A DNA stretch of 64,000 nt from Pseudomonas cremoricolorata DSM 17059 = NBRC 16634 (lineage in GTDB: Bacteria; Pseudomonadota; Gammaproteobacteria; Pseudomonadales; Pseudomonadaceae). This document shows, piece by piece, positions 48,261 to 57,800 of this stretch (within the stretch, counting starts at the first letter, position 1; each line of letters starts with the position of its first letter). A model generated the notes under the pieces. That model did no database searches. It was not told where the DNA came from and worked only from the letters and a program-made list of their open reading frames with translations. The translations under genes were made by a program, and so were the position numbers. Where the stretch lies: the NCBI RefSeq assembly GCF_000425745.1, contig NZ_AUEA01000001.1:310001-374000 (forward strand), given 5' to 3'.

Positions 48261-48411
48261 CCATGTTCGGCCCATCTATAGCGGCATCCGCCGGCGCACT
48301 GCCTGGCTGCCCAATGTTTCACGTTGAATTGCGAAAATCCCCACAGCGGCAGCGTGCTCAGTGTGATGTTGCGAATCATCTGTGCAAAAGCATCGTCGAT
48401 GGAGACGGCCA

Positions 48412-49053
48412 ATGAACGAACTCATCGCCGTCGCCGCCATCACTGTGCTCGCCGTCATCAGCCCCGGCCCTGATTTTGCCATGGTCACCCGCACCAGCTA
48501 CGCCTACGGCCGCCGCCACGGACTGCTGGCCGCCCTCGGCATCGCCTGCGGCGTACAGGTACATGTGTGCTACGCCGTGTTCGGCATCGCGCTGATCATC
48601 ACCCACTCGCCGCTGCTGTTCCTGGCCATGAAACTGCTTGGCGCCGGATACCTGATCTACCTGGGCTGGAAATCCCTGACCAGCACCTCGACCCTCGACA
48701 TCGATGCCGCCAGCGGCCCGGCACTGTCCACCGGCAAGGCCTTCACCCAGGGCTTTCTCACCAACGCCCTGAACCCCAAGACCATGCTCTTCGTCGTCGC
48801 CGTGTACAGCCAGGTGGTGCAGGCCGGCAGCAGTTGGGCGAGCAGTATCGGCTATGGCCTGTTCATGTCTGCGGCGCACTGGCTGTGGTTCAGCCTGGTG
48901 GCGGTGTTCTTCTCGGCGCCGGGGGTACGGCAGCGATTGCTGGCGCGCCAGCGCATGCTCGACCGGGTGATCGGCTCGGCGTTGATTGGCCTGGGGCTGT
49001 GGGTGTTGTGGCCGGAGTTCGCTCAGGAGGTGATGGCTGGGGCGGGCAGGTGA
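48412..49053 (+). CDS. LysE/RhtB family amino acid exporter
   Basis: A 213-residue inner-membrane protein with about six hydrophobic segments. AVISPGPDFAMVTRTSYAYGRR is the LysE/RhtB signature, and KLLGAGYLIYLGWKSL and FLTNALNPKTMLFVVAV are conserved. It likely exports an amino acid or homoserine-like compound; the substrate is unknown. ATG 48412 follows ggagacgg. The divergent GcvA-like regulator may control it. Confidence 0.9.
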   Translation: MNELIAVAAITVLAVISPGPDFAMVTRTSYAYGRRHGLLAALGIACGVQVHVCYAVFGIALIITHSPLLFLAMKLLGAGYLIYLGWKSLTSTSTLDIDAASGPALSTGKAFTQGFLTNALNPKTMLFVVAVYSQVVQAGSSWASSIGYGLFMSAAHWLWFSLVAVFFSAPGVRQRLLARQRMLDRVIGSALIGLGLWVLWPEFAQEVMAGAGR

Positions 49054-49152
49054 GAAGAGGGCGAGTGACGGGGCGAAAGGTCTACACCCTCGGCGATGAT
49101 GTTAAAGTGCTACCTATCATAGGACCCACACATCGCCCAAGGAGCAAGTGGA

Positions 49153-49968
49153 ATGGATTTCAGGTCAGGTCTGGCGGGTGTGCTGGCGTTGATTGCGCTT
49201 TCGGGCTGCACTGGGAACCCTTATTCGCGATCTTATGTAGCGAACAACTATGGCTACGACATTCGCACCAATCGCGTGGCACCTGCGCCAGAACAGCCAG
49301 ATATCAGTCGGATAGTCTACTCCGAACTGGAATCGACCAATGAGAGTCTGCGCCGTAGAGGTTTTCAATCGCTGGGCTACTCATCATTCAAAACTGAAGA
49401 TGATGCAGCAGACTCGATGGCCGTCGAGCAGGCGAAAAGCATCGGTGCCGATCTCGTGGTGATCATCGATCATGAGCTTGCCCGTAGCTATACGAGAACC
49501 CGAGAGGTGTCGGAGCCCGTAGGCAATAGCGAGTCCGTTACGACGGTCAGAGACGAAAAGGGCCGCGCTACGGGCGAGACCGCGACCACCAAGACGGTGC
49601 TGTACGAGACTCGATACGTATCCAGCACGGTCGACATTTATGACTACGGTGCCTTCTACTGGATACGCACCAATACGGGCCTAGGTGTTCAACTCACGAG
49701 GCTTTCGCCAACGCTGGCGAAGACTCCTGAAACAGCGAATGGTGCGCGGATCGACATGGTGATCTATGACAGCCCGGCTGACCGGGCGGATCTGCGGGAA
49801 AACGACATCATCGAATCGGTAGATGGCAAAACCGTCACCAGCCCTTACGTGTTCGAGGATTATCCCTACGTACCCGGCCAGGCGCTGAAGTTGGTCATTA
49901 CCCGCGATAACAAGAAGCTGGAAAAGACGCTGATTGCGGGTGAACGGCCGACTATCCCGATGAAGTGA
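49153..49968 (+). CDS. Lipoprotein with a C-terminal PDZ domain
   Basis: A 271-residue secreted lipoprotein: signal sequence with lipobox LSGC (Cys19), a central alpha/beta region (about 50-150; GFQSLGYSSFKTEDDAADSMAVEQA) and a C-terminal PDZ-like domain (about 195-265; SPADRADLRENDIIESVDGK). The central part resembles proteins that carry a signal-binding fold in bacterial envelopes, but I do not recognise a named family. aaggag precedes ATG 49153, with a possible -10 (tatcat) about 45 bases upstream. Confidence 0.8.
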   Translation: MDFRSGLAGVLALIALSGCTGNPYSRSYVANNYGYDIRTNRVAPAPEQPDISRIVYSELESTNESLRRRGFQSLGYSSFKTEDDAADSMAVEQAKSIGADLVVIIDHELARSYTRTREVSEPVGNSESVTTVRDEKGRATGETATTKTVLYETRYVSSTVDIYDYGAFYWIRTNTGLGVQLTRLSPTLAKTPETANGARIDMVIYDSPADRADLRENDIIESVDGKTVTSPYVFEDYPYVPGQALKLVITRDNKKLEKTLIAGERPTIPMK

Positions 49969-50203
49969 GTATTGCTCCGGACGCCCGTCCAAGCGTTGTC
50001 GAATCTGGGGCTTCACTCGTTTCCGTCCCTTCATGCCAAGCCCCTGCTCGTGAGGATCCAGGGGCGGTAGGCATCAGTGCCCTAAAAAGCAGAAGAACCA
50101 AGTGATTCCAGAAAACCGGGTGTCTGATGCGTCCTCTGTATGCCTATCAAGTCAATGATGGGTTCGGTGAGCTGGAAGTACTGAGTGGCTTGCAAGCCTT
50201 CAA

Positions 50204-51616
50204 TCAAGAGGTGATGAGCGGCTCGCGCAACGGGCTGTCTTCGGCGAACACATAACGGTTCTTGCCCAGCGCCTTGGCCTCGTACATGGCGGCGTCGGCC
50301 AGGCGCAGCAGGCGGTCGCTGTCGCTGGCCGCGCCGCCATCGCTGATCACTACACCGACACTGGCCTGCACCTGCGCGGTGCCGGTGGCGAAGCGGTGCG
50401 GCTCACGCACGGCGCTGACGATTCGGTCGAGTACCCACTGGCACTCCTCACGCCCGCTGACGTCCTCCATGATCAGCACGAACTCATCACCGCCCAGACG
50501 CGCCAACGTGTCTGACACGCGGATGGTGCCCAGCACCCGCTGGGCCGTGTTGATCAGCACTTCGTCGCCGTGGGCATGGCCAAAGCGGTCGTTGACCCCC
50601 TTGAAACCATCCAGATCGAGCAACGCCAGGGCGAAGCATGTGCCCTTGCGGCGAGCGCGCTCCTGCGCCTGGGTCAGGCGTTGCAGCATCAGGCGGCGAT
50701 TGGCCAGGCCCGTCAGCGGGTCGATCAACGCCTGCTGCTGCAGTTCTTCGCGGCGCTGGCGCAGGCTCAACAGCGCATACACCAGCCAGCCGATCAGGCC
50801 ACTGCCGAGCAAGGTCAGGCCGATCTCGAAATAGTGCCGGGCCTGACTGCGCCACGGCTTGAGCGGCGCCACGCACAGCTTCCAGCGCGTCTGACCCACC
50901 TGCACAGCCCGGCACAGCTCATCGGCCAGCGCCGCCTGCGAGCGCTGCAACACCCGCGGCTCACCCGTCTCTGCGTCGTCACCGACCAGCGCATAGGCAT
51001 AACCCTGCGCCTCGATGGCCGGCAGGTTGGCGTCTTCCAGGGCCTCGGGCAGCATCAACGTGACCACGGTATACCCCCAGAAACGCGGCGTGCCCTCAGC
51101 ATCTGGCAGAAACACCGGCAGCATGCCGATGCCACCGATTGGCCCCTGGATCAGTTCGAACGGCCCGGAAAACTGAATGACCGTCTCGGCCGGATCGAGC
51201 GCGCCGAGCACCTCGGCACGGTCCACATGCTCGAGCAGATCATGGTCACGCACCAGCAGATTGCGATCCAACGGCTCGATCTGCCGAATGATGCCCTGCG
51301 GCGCCAGCGACAACGCATACGCGCCCTTGTACAGCGGCAACAGAAAACTCGCCAACGCCGTGAAGTCCGGCACCTCGCCATGCCCCTGATAGACCATCAC
51401 CGCCAACGTGCGATTGGCCGTCAGCGCCCGCTCCAGCACCTTCTCCACCGACACCGCGAACGACATCGCCACCTCACCGGTGCGCACCCGCTCGATATGC
51501 CGCGCATCCTCATCGAAACGCTGCAACAGACTCCACGCAATGGCAAAGAACACCCCCGAGGCCAGCGCCGGCAGGCCCCAGCGCATCCAACGACTTGACT
51601 GAGGAAAACACTTCAT
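50204..51616 (-). CDS. Membrane-bound diguanylate cyclase, CHASE-GGDEF type
   Basis: A 470-residue sensor. A first membrane helix (about 12-30) is followed by a periplasmic CHASE-like domain (about 65-240; VPDFTALASFLLPLYKG) and a second helix (about 265-285). A cytoplasmic GGDEF domain (about 300-455) with intact RLGGDEF makes cyclic-di-GMP. The phosphate/metal loop DLDGFKGVNDRFGH is intact, so it should be active. The ligand is unknown. GTG 51622 two codons upstream is an alternative start. A 235-base gap to the left contains no clear gene, only a short stem (cccctg/cagggg at 50041-50064). Confidence 0.9.
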   Translation of the reverse strand: MKCFPQSSRWMRWGLPALASGVFFAIAWSLLQRFDEDARHIERVRTGEVAMSFAVSVEKVLERALTANRTLAVMVYQGHGEVPDFTALASFLLPLYKGAYALSLAPQGIIRQIEPLDRNLLVRDHDLLEHVDRAEVLGALDPAETVIQFSGPFELIQGPIGGIGMLPVFLPDAEGTPRFWGYTVVTLMLPEALEDANLPAIEAQGYAYALVGDDAETGEPRVLQRSQAALADELCRAVQVGQTRWKLCVAPLKPWRSQARHYFEIGLTLLGSGLIGWLVYALLSLRQRREELQQQALIDPLTGLANRRLMLQRLTQAQERARRKGTCFALALLDLDGFKGVNDRFGHAHGDEVLINTAQRVLGTIRVSDTLARLGGDEFVLIMEDVSGREECQWVLDRIVSAVREPHRFATGTAQVQASVGVVISDGGAASDSDRLLRLADAAMYEAKALGKNRYVFAEDSPLREPLITS

Positions 51617-51996
51617 ACGCACGTCTCGCCGCTACGCCGCCCAACTTCAGGACTTCGCCAAGCATAGCGGCTACCCCGTGACAGCCGCGACTCCCGCAAA
51701 CGACCTCGACCGTTCTGCGGCCGCGTTGGTGTGTAGCGAGAAAGTGAGCTCTGTGGGCTGCGTTGCGCAGATCGCGGGGAAAAGGGGAGAGATCTATTAA
51801 CTCGAGAGTTGCACACGCGAATCTAATAGATCAGCTCCCTTTTGATGTATCGCCAATCAGGGATAAAAAGGTGCCGATTGATTGATGCTGGAATGCGCTG
51901 TGGAAAGTTGAACTGTCCGCGTCACCCCAGCCTCGACCCGCGTGTCGCGTTGGGCCTTTGCCAACAAGGTTTGCCAGTGATTCGACTACCGGGTGA
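51617..51996. other. Gene-free stretch with an inverted repeat
   Basis: No convincing gene is visible between the two flanking minus-strand genes. It contains a perfect 9-bp inverted repeat, gatctatta (51791-51799) and taatagatc (51824-51832), in an AT-rich patch. This could be an operator or hairpin. Confidence 0.4.
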
Positions 51997-52521
51997 TCAG
52001 GGAAATACCTGCTTCTTAGTCCCTTGCTCCAGCACATAAGAGGAGACGCTGATCTCCATCTGCTCACGGCCCCTGAGTCCGGTGACCGAGGTAGATGAAG
52101 ACCACGTCGCAAGATAGTGCTTACCGGCTTCCAAGTTGAGAGCCGGAGCACCAAAGCCGCACTTGCCACCGCCCGTGCCCAGCTTGTTCATCGACACCCA
52201 GCACCACTCCACCGAGTGTTCGCCTGGCGCTAGACGCAGTGCCTGGTAGCCCGAGTAATTGAGAATGGAATGCTTGCCCGCATCAGGGAGCTGTTTGCCA
52301 TCCACGCGCACGGCGAGCAGCAGACGGTGAAAGGGCACGCCTAGCTCTCGGAACTGCCGCGTGTCGAAGTAGAGAATTGGCGCATTAGCTGCGCCCTCGG
52401 ATAAATCCAGAACCTGAATCGCCGGGTCGTCCAGGCTGCCGACATAGGTCTTGTACTGATGGTTCGAACAAGCCGATGTCATTAGAAGTATTGCCGTGAG
52501 GCCTAGCAGGCGAAAAGCCAT
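51997..52521 (-). CDS. Putative lipoprotein of unknown function
   Basis: A 174-residue protein with a lipoprotein-like signal (LLGLTAILLMTSAC, Cys18) and a beta-rich body. The order of motifs (LRLAPGEHSVEWCWVSMNK, LNLEAGKHYLATWSS) recalls DUF2846-like Pseudomonas lipoproteins. The start at 52521 has aggaatgg about 8 bases upstream; earlier starts lack a ribosome site. Function is unknown. Confidence 0.72.
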   Translation of the reverse strand: MAFRLLGLTAILLMTSACSNHQYKTYVGSLDDPAIQVLDLSEGAANAPILYFDTRQFRELGVPFHRLLLAVRVDGKQLPDAGKHSILNYSGYQALRLAPGEHSVEWCWVSMNKLGTGGGKCGFGAPALNLEAGKHYLATWSSSTSVTGLRGREQMEISVSSYVLEQGTKKQVFP

Positions 52522-52691
52522 AGAGTCCATTCCTGTGCTGTTATTGAAGCGATCGAATTGGTCGAGAAGCCTGTCCTTCAAAGGCTTAACTGAGCGGCAT
52601 TATGCCAGGGTAGTTTCGGTGGTAAACGATGCCGGGGGCAGTGATGCCTTAAATGGTGAATCGCCCCTATTTACGTAGGGGCTCGTAAGCC

Positions 52692-52964
52692 TTAAGGGTG
52701 GCCTGCGCGGGCAACCTCGATGTCATCCATGACCGCCTTGGCCAAGCTGCTCAAGTAGCCCGCAGCCCCCAGCAACTTATGGTCATCGGTCAGATCCCCC
52801 TCATGAAGCAGATGCCGGATATAGCCCAGCAGCACCGAGACCTGCTCGTACGCCTGTTCGAAGGGAATGCCGGGCATGACCCGGAACAGATGCGCTGGGT
52901 TTTCGTCGAGTTCGCAGAAAGGTTGGACGCCGACGGTTACGTTTGGTTGGTGTTCTTCGTTCAT
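52692..52964 (-). CDS. DUF3077 family small protein
   Basis: A 90-residue cytoplasmic protein. LFRVMPGIPFEQAYEQVSVL followed by YIRHLLHEGDLTDDHKLLGAAGYLSSLAKAVMDD is the DUF3077 pattern common in Pseudomonas accessory regions. The start at 52964 has gggagg at good spacing; ATG 52988 would place the gene 1 base after the stop of the upstream gene. Function is unknown. Confidence 0.75.
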   Translation of the reverse strand: MNEEHQPNVTVGVQPFCELDENPAHLFRVMPGIPFEQAYEQVSVLLGYIRHLLHEGDLTDDHKLLGAAGYLSSLAKAVMDDIEVARAGHP

Positions 52965-52989
52965 ACCTGAACCTCCCTTCTTGGCCATA

Positions 52990-53226
52990 TCACATGCCGG
53001 TGAGCGCGTGGGTGATGAGGGCGGTGGCGGTGTTGGCGCTGTGGGATGTGTTGCGCAGGGTATTCAGGGATGGGGCTGTGGGGTAGGTCGGGCAGTAGTC
53101 GTTGAGGGTCTGCTGGATGGAAAGAAGAAGGTCGTTAGCGACGGCGAGGGCGTCGGATGGGATCAGATCGGCGGGTAGGGATGGGGTGTGGATCGGAGTG
53201 AGGTGCGGTTGGGACAATTTTTTCAT
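52990..53226 (-). CDS. Small protein upstream of the DUF3077 gene
   Basis: A 78-residue protein whose core (DALAVANDLLLSIQQTLNDY, ANTATALITHALTGM) resembles the small DUF6124/DUF3077-type helical proteins of Pseudomonas. Its stop is tightly spaced to the next gene, supporting a two-gene unit. Function is unknown. Confidence 0.6.
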   Translation of the reverse strand: MKKLSQPHLTPIHTPSLPADLIPSDALAVANDLLLSIQQTLNDYCPTYPTAPSLNTLRNTSHSANTATALITHALTGM

Positions 53227-53238
53227 GAGTCGGCTCGA

Positions 53239-53517
53239 TTACGTCATGGAAGCTAACGGGTAGGCCGATGGCCATACCGCGCGTGGCTGCCAGAACAATG
53301 CTCGATCGATGAAAGCAGGGTTTCCACACCCTGGTCGCTGAAAGTTCAGCGGCGGGTGGATGGTAGGGGGAGAAATGTTAGGGGGGCAATCGGACGGTGG
53401 TCGACAGACCATGTAGGAGGTTTCCGGGCTGAGGTGGATGCATTCGGATTGTTGCGCATGAGCAAATAGGTAGAGGGGCGAAGCTAAGGTCTGTTGGTTG
53501 GTTAATGCGCTGTACAT
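53239..53517 (-). CDS. Possible small gene over repeat copy 1
   Basis: An open frame of 92 codons begins in the 143-bp repeat. The matching frame in repeat copy 2 is similar over about 37 residues (shared ETSYMV end) but broken by a stop at 54498-54500. It could be the first gene of the small operon, a leader, or chance coding of a conserved DNA repeat. The C-terminal half is proline-rich and unlike any family I know. Confidence 0.3.
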   Translation of the reverse strand: MYSALTNQQTLASPLYLFAHAQQSECIHLSPETSYMVCRPPSDCPPNISPPTIHPPLNFQRPGCGNPAFIDRALFWQPRAVWPSAYPLASMT

Positions 53518-53549
53518 GGGGGCGTTGATAGGCGGTGTGCGGCACCAGA
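53407..53549. repeat. Imperfect direct repeat, copy 1
   Basis: This 143-bp unit is about four-fifths identical to 54413-54554. It starts gaccatgtaggaggtttcc and ends gtgcggcaccag. Its right end resembles the 3' part of the tRNA-Thr at 63903-63978, more weakly than copy 2 does. Confidence 0.85.
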
Positions 53550-53914
53550 CGAACGGTCGTTGGCCGTGAGGCCCCGATTTTGGCGGGACTGGAATTTGGT
53601 GGATTTTTCGACGTACCTCAAAGGGTATCTATAAAAAATCAGCTAGTTATGGCCTTCTGTGGAATCGAATCGGGAATTTTGAGTTCCTATCGATTGCTGC
53701 TATGCAAGAGGACGTCTGCTGCGGAAGACATCTTGAAAGCTTCAGTGAGATCAACGCTTTCGAATACTAGCCGGGGAGGGGCACAAAATGTCTCGAAGCT
53801 GCCCTTCCCACGCTCGACACCTCAGAATTACCGTACTGATCAGGGTTAAGTTATCGGATGCCAAGTGGTAATGTGGTATGCCTGAGTGTCACTGTTCAGC
53901 AAGGAAAGCTAAGC
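53550..53914. other. Gene-free stretch before the Imm50-type gene
   Basis: A plus-strand open frame of 104 codons (53535-53849) has low-complexity, non-protein-like composition and no ribosome site, so I do not call it. No other structure was noticed. Confidence 0.4.
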
Positions 53915-54328
53915 ATGGAATGCCCAACCTATATCTGCAATACCGAGAAAGTGACTGATGCGCTTGGCTACTGGCCTAGTTTTCATGACGCTGAAGTCAT
54001 TTCGTTTTCAGCCGCTCGTGCTGCGCCGGGCCAGGCAGGCAAAACCTCCGCTCGCCTTTGTGTTAACGTTTGTCAATACAAGGAGGTCGGGATCGGCACT
54101 GCAGATTACGAAATAGTCTGCTGTAAAAGCGTGCTGATCGAGTTTTTGTTCACGGATCTTAAATTTCTCTCTCTTGAAGAATTCAATCACCAGAATGTCA
54201 TTAATTCGATAAAGTTCAGCCGATTGGAGAACCCATCAATCGAAGTGGAATTTGAGTCCATCTATGGAGTAGGAGGGGTTATCCGCTGCGCAAACGTAGA
54301 AATCAGTGAAGTGACAATACTGCTCTGA
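53915..54328 (+). CDS. Imm50-type immunity protein (orphan)
   Basis: A 137-residue protein. ALGYWPSFHDAEVISF is the hallmark of the Imm50 immunity family linked to polymorphic toxins; the rest (SVLIEFLFTDLKFLSLEEFNHQNV) fits the beta-rich fold. ATG 53915 has aaggaaag upstream and places the motif near residue 20. No toxin or Rhs/CDI tip gene is adjacent, so it looks like an orphan left after rearrangement. It lies exactly between the two 143-bp repeats. Confidence 0.68.
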   Translation: MECPTYICNTEKVTDALGYWPSFHDAEVISFSAARAAPGQAGKTSARLCVNVCQYKEVGIGTADYEIVCCKSVLIEFLFTDLKFLSLEEFNHQNVINSIKFSRLENPSIEVEFESIYGVGGVIRCANVEISEVTILL

Positions 54329-54412
54329 GCCCAGTTCACTCATCATAGCCGTAGCCGTCATCTCAGTGATGATCTGGGGTTTTGAGTTACTGCCACATTG
54401 CCCTAGAGTTGT

Positions 54413-54554
54413 GACCATGTAGGAGGTTTCCGGCGGAAGGTGGATGCTTCCGGATTGGTGTGCCTCAGCAAATAGGCTGAGGGGTAAAGCTAAGGTCTAT
54501 TGGTTGCTTAATGCGTTGTGCATGGGAGCGGTGACAGACGGCGTGCGGCACCAG
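54413..54554. repeat. Imperfect direct repeat, copy 2
   Basis: The second copy of the repeat at 53407-53549. At its right end, cggcaccaggaatcgaa (54546-54562) is identical to 63909-63925 inside tRNA-Thr (tRNA nucleotides 54-70). The minus-strand frame matching copy 1 has a stop at 54498-54500. Confidence 0.85.
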
Positions 54555-54562
54555 GAATCGAA

Positions 54563-54883
54563 ACATGAGGCAACTTATTGATTTTCATGAGTATTATTAG
54601 GTCCGATTCAAAAAACTATCGCTAAAAATACCCTTACGAATCAGTAATCTCGCGAAGGGGTCAGGTCTCGCCTGCGTTGGGGGGGGGGATTTATTAGCTG
54701 CTGCGACTCAGCTTCAACTGGCCATGCGGAATTGCCGAAATAAGTTGGGCATCTCTGAATGGCTGCTGATTTTTTACTTATTAATTTTGGGATCTATTAG
54801 GCGATAGCTTGTGAGCTTGTTTAGAGGGGTGCTCTGCATTAAACTCACAGCTATCACAAGAGTCTTGTTGCAAGGAAGAACGT
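54563..54883 (+). promoter_or_regulatory. Leader of the RT-nitrilase gene: G10 tract and strong hairpin
   Basis: The AT-rich leader contains a run of ten Gs (54679-54688) and, just before the gene, an inverted repeat. Its arms are gatagcttgtgag (54803-54815) and ctcacagctatc (54844-54855), 12 bp with one bulged base, and the loop holds a small agag/ctct stem. The ribosome site aaggaag lies downstream of the hairpin. It could be an operator, a structured 5' UTR or part of a non-coding RNA. No gene was seen. Confidence 0.55.
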
Positions 54884-57800
54884 ATGGGGTATGCGGCGGT
54901 TTTTAAAGGTTGGGGCAAGCTAACAATTGAAGATTTACTAGTTGCCTATAGAAAAGCAAAGGCTGACTGTTTTTTTGAGAATACATTTCCGGCTGCCATT
55001 AAATTTGCAGAGTATGAGCAAGACTTACTTGGTAATCTCAATTTATTGTTGGAAAGATTGAGCTCAAAGTCTGGCTTTTTTGATGACGATAGAATGCTAG
55101 GTGAATATCGAATTCTCCCCAAAAAACTTAGCATTTATCCTAAGCGAAATGGGTCTAAGGGGCATATTCATTTTTCTTGCCCAGTGAGAGCGTTTGAACA
55201 TATAAAAAGCAATAGTGATGTAACTCCGGAGTTTCGGATCGTTGGCGATTTTCCAGTAGATGCGCATGTGGTCTCTGCACTTTGGATAAACATGGTGGGC
55301 CACAAGTTTGATGCTTGTCTAGGTCAAGATTGCTATGGAGCCCGCCTGAAACGCGTTAGGGATGACGAAAGTTTAGATAAAAATTCCCATAAACCATTTC
55401 ATGTGCGAGCAGTTGGTTCATTTACTCCATACTTCCAACCTTACCAAAAATGGCGTAATGATGGCTTGAGAGCAATTCGATACGAGCTTGAGAAAGATCG
55501 AGATGTGATTGCTGTGTCCTTGGACCTGAAAAGTTACTATCATTTTGTAGATCCACTTGCAATTGCTGCTCCGGAGCTACAGAAAAAATTAGGGATCGAA
55601 CTTTCAAGGGATGAACAACAGTTTACCAAAATGTTGGCGCAGTTTCTGTCGAACTGGTCAAAGGGCGCGCAGGATTTTAGCGAAAAACTAGTTAAAGAAG
55701 CTGTTGAGATCCCAGGTGGACTGGTGATTGGTTTGACGGCAACTCGAATAATATCTAATGTATTGTTGAGCCACTGGGATAGATTGATAAGAGAAGAAAT
55801 TGCTCCTATCCATTATGGTAGGTATGTAGATGATATGTTTATCGTGCTACATGATACAGGGAATATTACCAGTGCTAAAGAGTTCATGTTCTTTTTGCAG
55901 AGCCGATTAGGTGAGGACTGCATTTTTCAAGAATCGGACGACGAGGGAAGGCAACGAAATAAAGACGAAAAATTGTGGGAAATTCAGCAAGGGGAGGAGT
56001 TGCAAAAGAAAACTAAGATCAAGCTGCAGGCAGAGAAACAGAAGCTATTTGTCCTGCATGGTCGAGCTGGACTTGATTTGCTAGATAGCATAGAGAAAGA
56101 GATTTACGAGCTGTCTAGCGAGCATCGCTTGATGCCTTCTCCAGATCAGCTGGAGGATTCTACAGCAGCTCGAGTGCTTTCAGCAGCAGGGAGTGTGGGT
56201 GATCAGGCAGACACTCTGCGAAGAGCAGATGGGCTGACAATTCGGAGGCTGAGCTGGTCTTTGCAATTGCGCCATGTAGAGACGCTGGCGAGAGATTTAC
56301 CTCCAAATGAGTGGGTGAAACAGCGCGAGGAATTTTATCAGTTCGCACACAATCATATTGTACGGCCTGAGAATATTTTTGCTCACTTTGTCTACTTGCC
56401 TAGGCTCCTTGGTTTTGCAATTAGTTTAAATGAATGGGAGCACGCAGAGCAGATTGTAGTACGCGCATTTTCCGCGATTGACCAGTTGGCGGCACATGTT
56501 AAGCCGGGTAAGTTAATTGGTTTAAATGGCACTGAAGCAAAAGCAGGTAATGAGCTCTGGCGTTATGTAAAAGGAACGCTCGCTTGGATGTTTGTCGACG
56601 CGGCTGCTCGTTACTACGATCCCAAGAAGCTACTAAATCAAGATCGTCCAAAGAAGGAGGCACGTTTAGCTGAATTGTTTTTACAAGTGATTATTGAGGC
56701 GTTGACTGATTTCGGAGATATATTGGATTTTCGAATAGGCTCAGAAGATTTTTATAAGAAAGCGCCTCTAATTGCTATGACTGATCTCGCTAAAGAGCCT
56801 TATAAGCGTGTTCTAAATATTCGGTCAGTCCAAGATTTAGTGGTTGGGAATTCAGGGAATGATGAAAAATTAATTTCTAGTTTACTGGCAAGTTCTGAAC
56901 TAATTGATGTTGATGCTTTGAAGCTGTTTTTGAAGTCAACCAGACGATCTCGGCTCCACAAGGTAACGGCGGCGGCACGCAAACAAGAGAGCTTAATGCC
57001 TTATCTATTTCCAACAAGGCCACTTACGCCAGCTGAAATTGCAGAACTTGCCCCTGAATGTGTAGGTCTCCCGGGGAATAGTAGTGAGATGTTCACAGAA
57101 AGTCCGGCGGCTATTTGGGCGAAATACGTGCAGGCTCTAAGAGGAGTTTGGATACAGCCTACATTGCTAGCGTTAGAGCAGGAGGGGAAGAGCGAAGCAA
57201 CAGATGTAGGAAATTATTTGCATATAGGGACTAAGCGAAAGTCAAAAGTTGTAGTGGCTTTAACTAACATTAAAACAGATGATAGTTCCTGGGCGGCTAC
57301 GGCTTGTGATAAGCCAAATCTCTCGTTGGAAAGATACAGCAGAATTGCCGAACTTGTTAATCAAGCTATTCAGCTTAGCCCAAAGCCAGACTACGTGCTT
57401 TTTCCAGAACTTTCTGTACCGTTGAGGTGGGTTGATAGTATAGCGGGGAGACTTAGCGCTGTAGGAATTAGTTTGGTAGCCGGCACTGAGTATCGGCATT
57501 ATCCAAAGAACATAGTGATTAGTGAGGCATATCTTGTCCTAGCTGACAATCGCCTTGGCTTCCCTGCCTCCGTTATAATTAGGCAGCCTAAGCTTCAACC
57601 TGCCGTAGGTGAGGATCAGCAGCTTACTGCAATTTATGGTAAGTACTGGGCTTACGGAAAACTGAAAAAAATTTCGAGCAAGCCAGTTTATATTCACAAT
57701 GGCGCTTGTTTTGGAGTTATGGTTTGTTCGGAACTGCAAAATAGTAAGGCGAGAGTAGACTTTCAAGGCAAGATTGATGCTCTTATGGTGTTGAGCTGGA

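Noticed and set aside
48315..48328. A parS-like word (tgtttcacgt followed by tgaa)
   Set aside because: Only the left half matches a ParB site; an inserted T breaks the palindrome.
53535..53849. A 104-codon plus-strand frame near repeat copy 1
   Set aside because: Starts inside the repeat, no ribosome site, non-protein-like composition.
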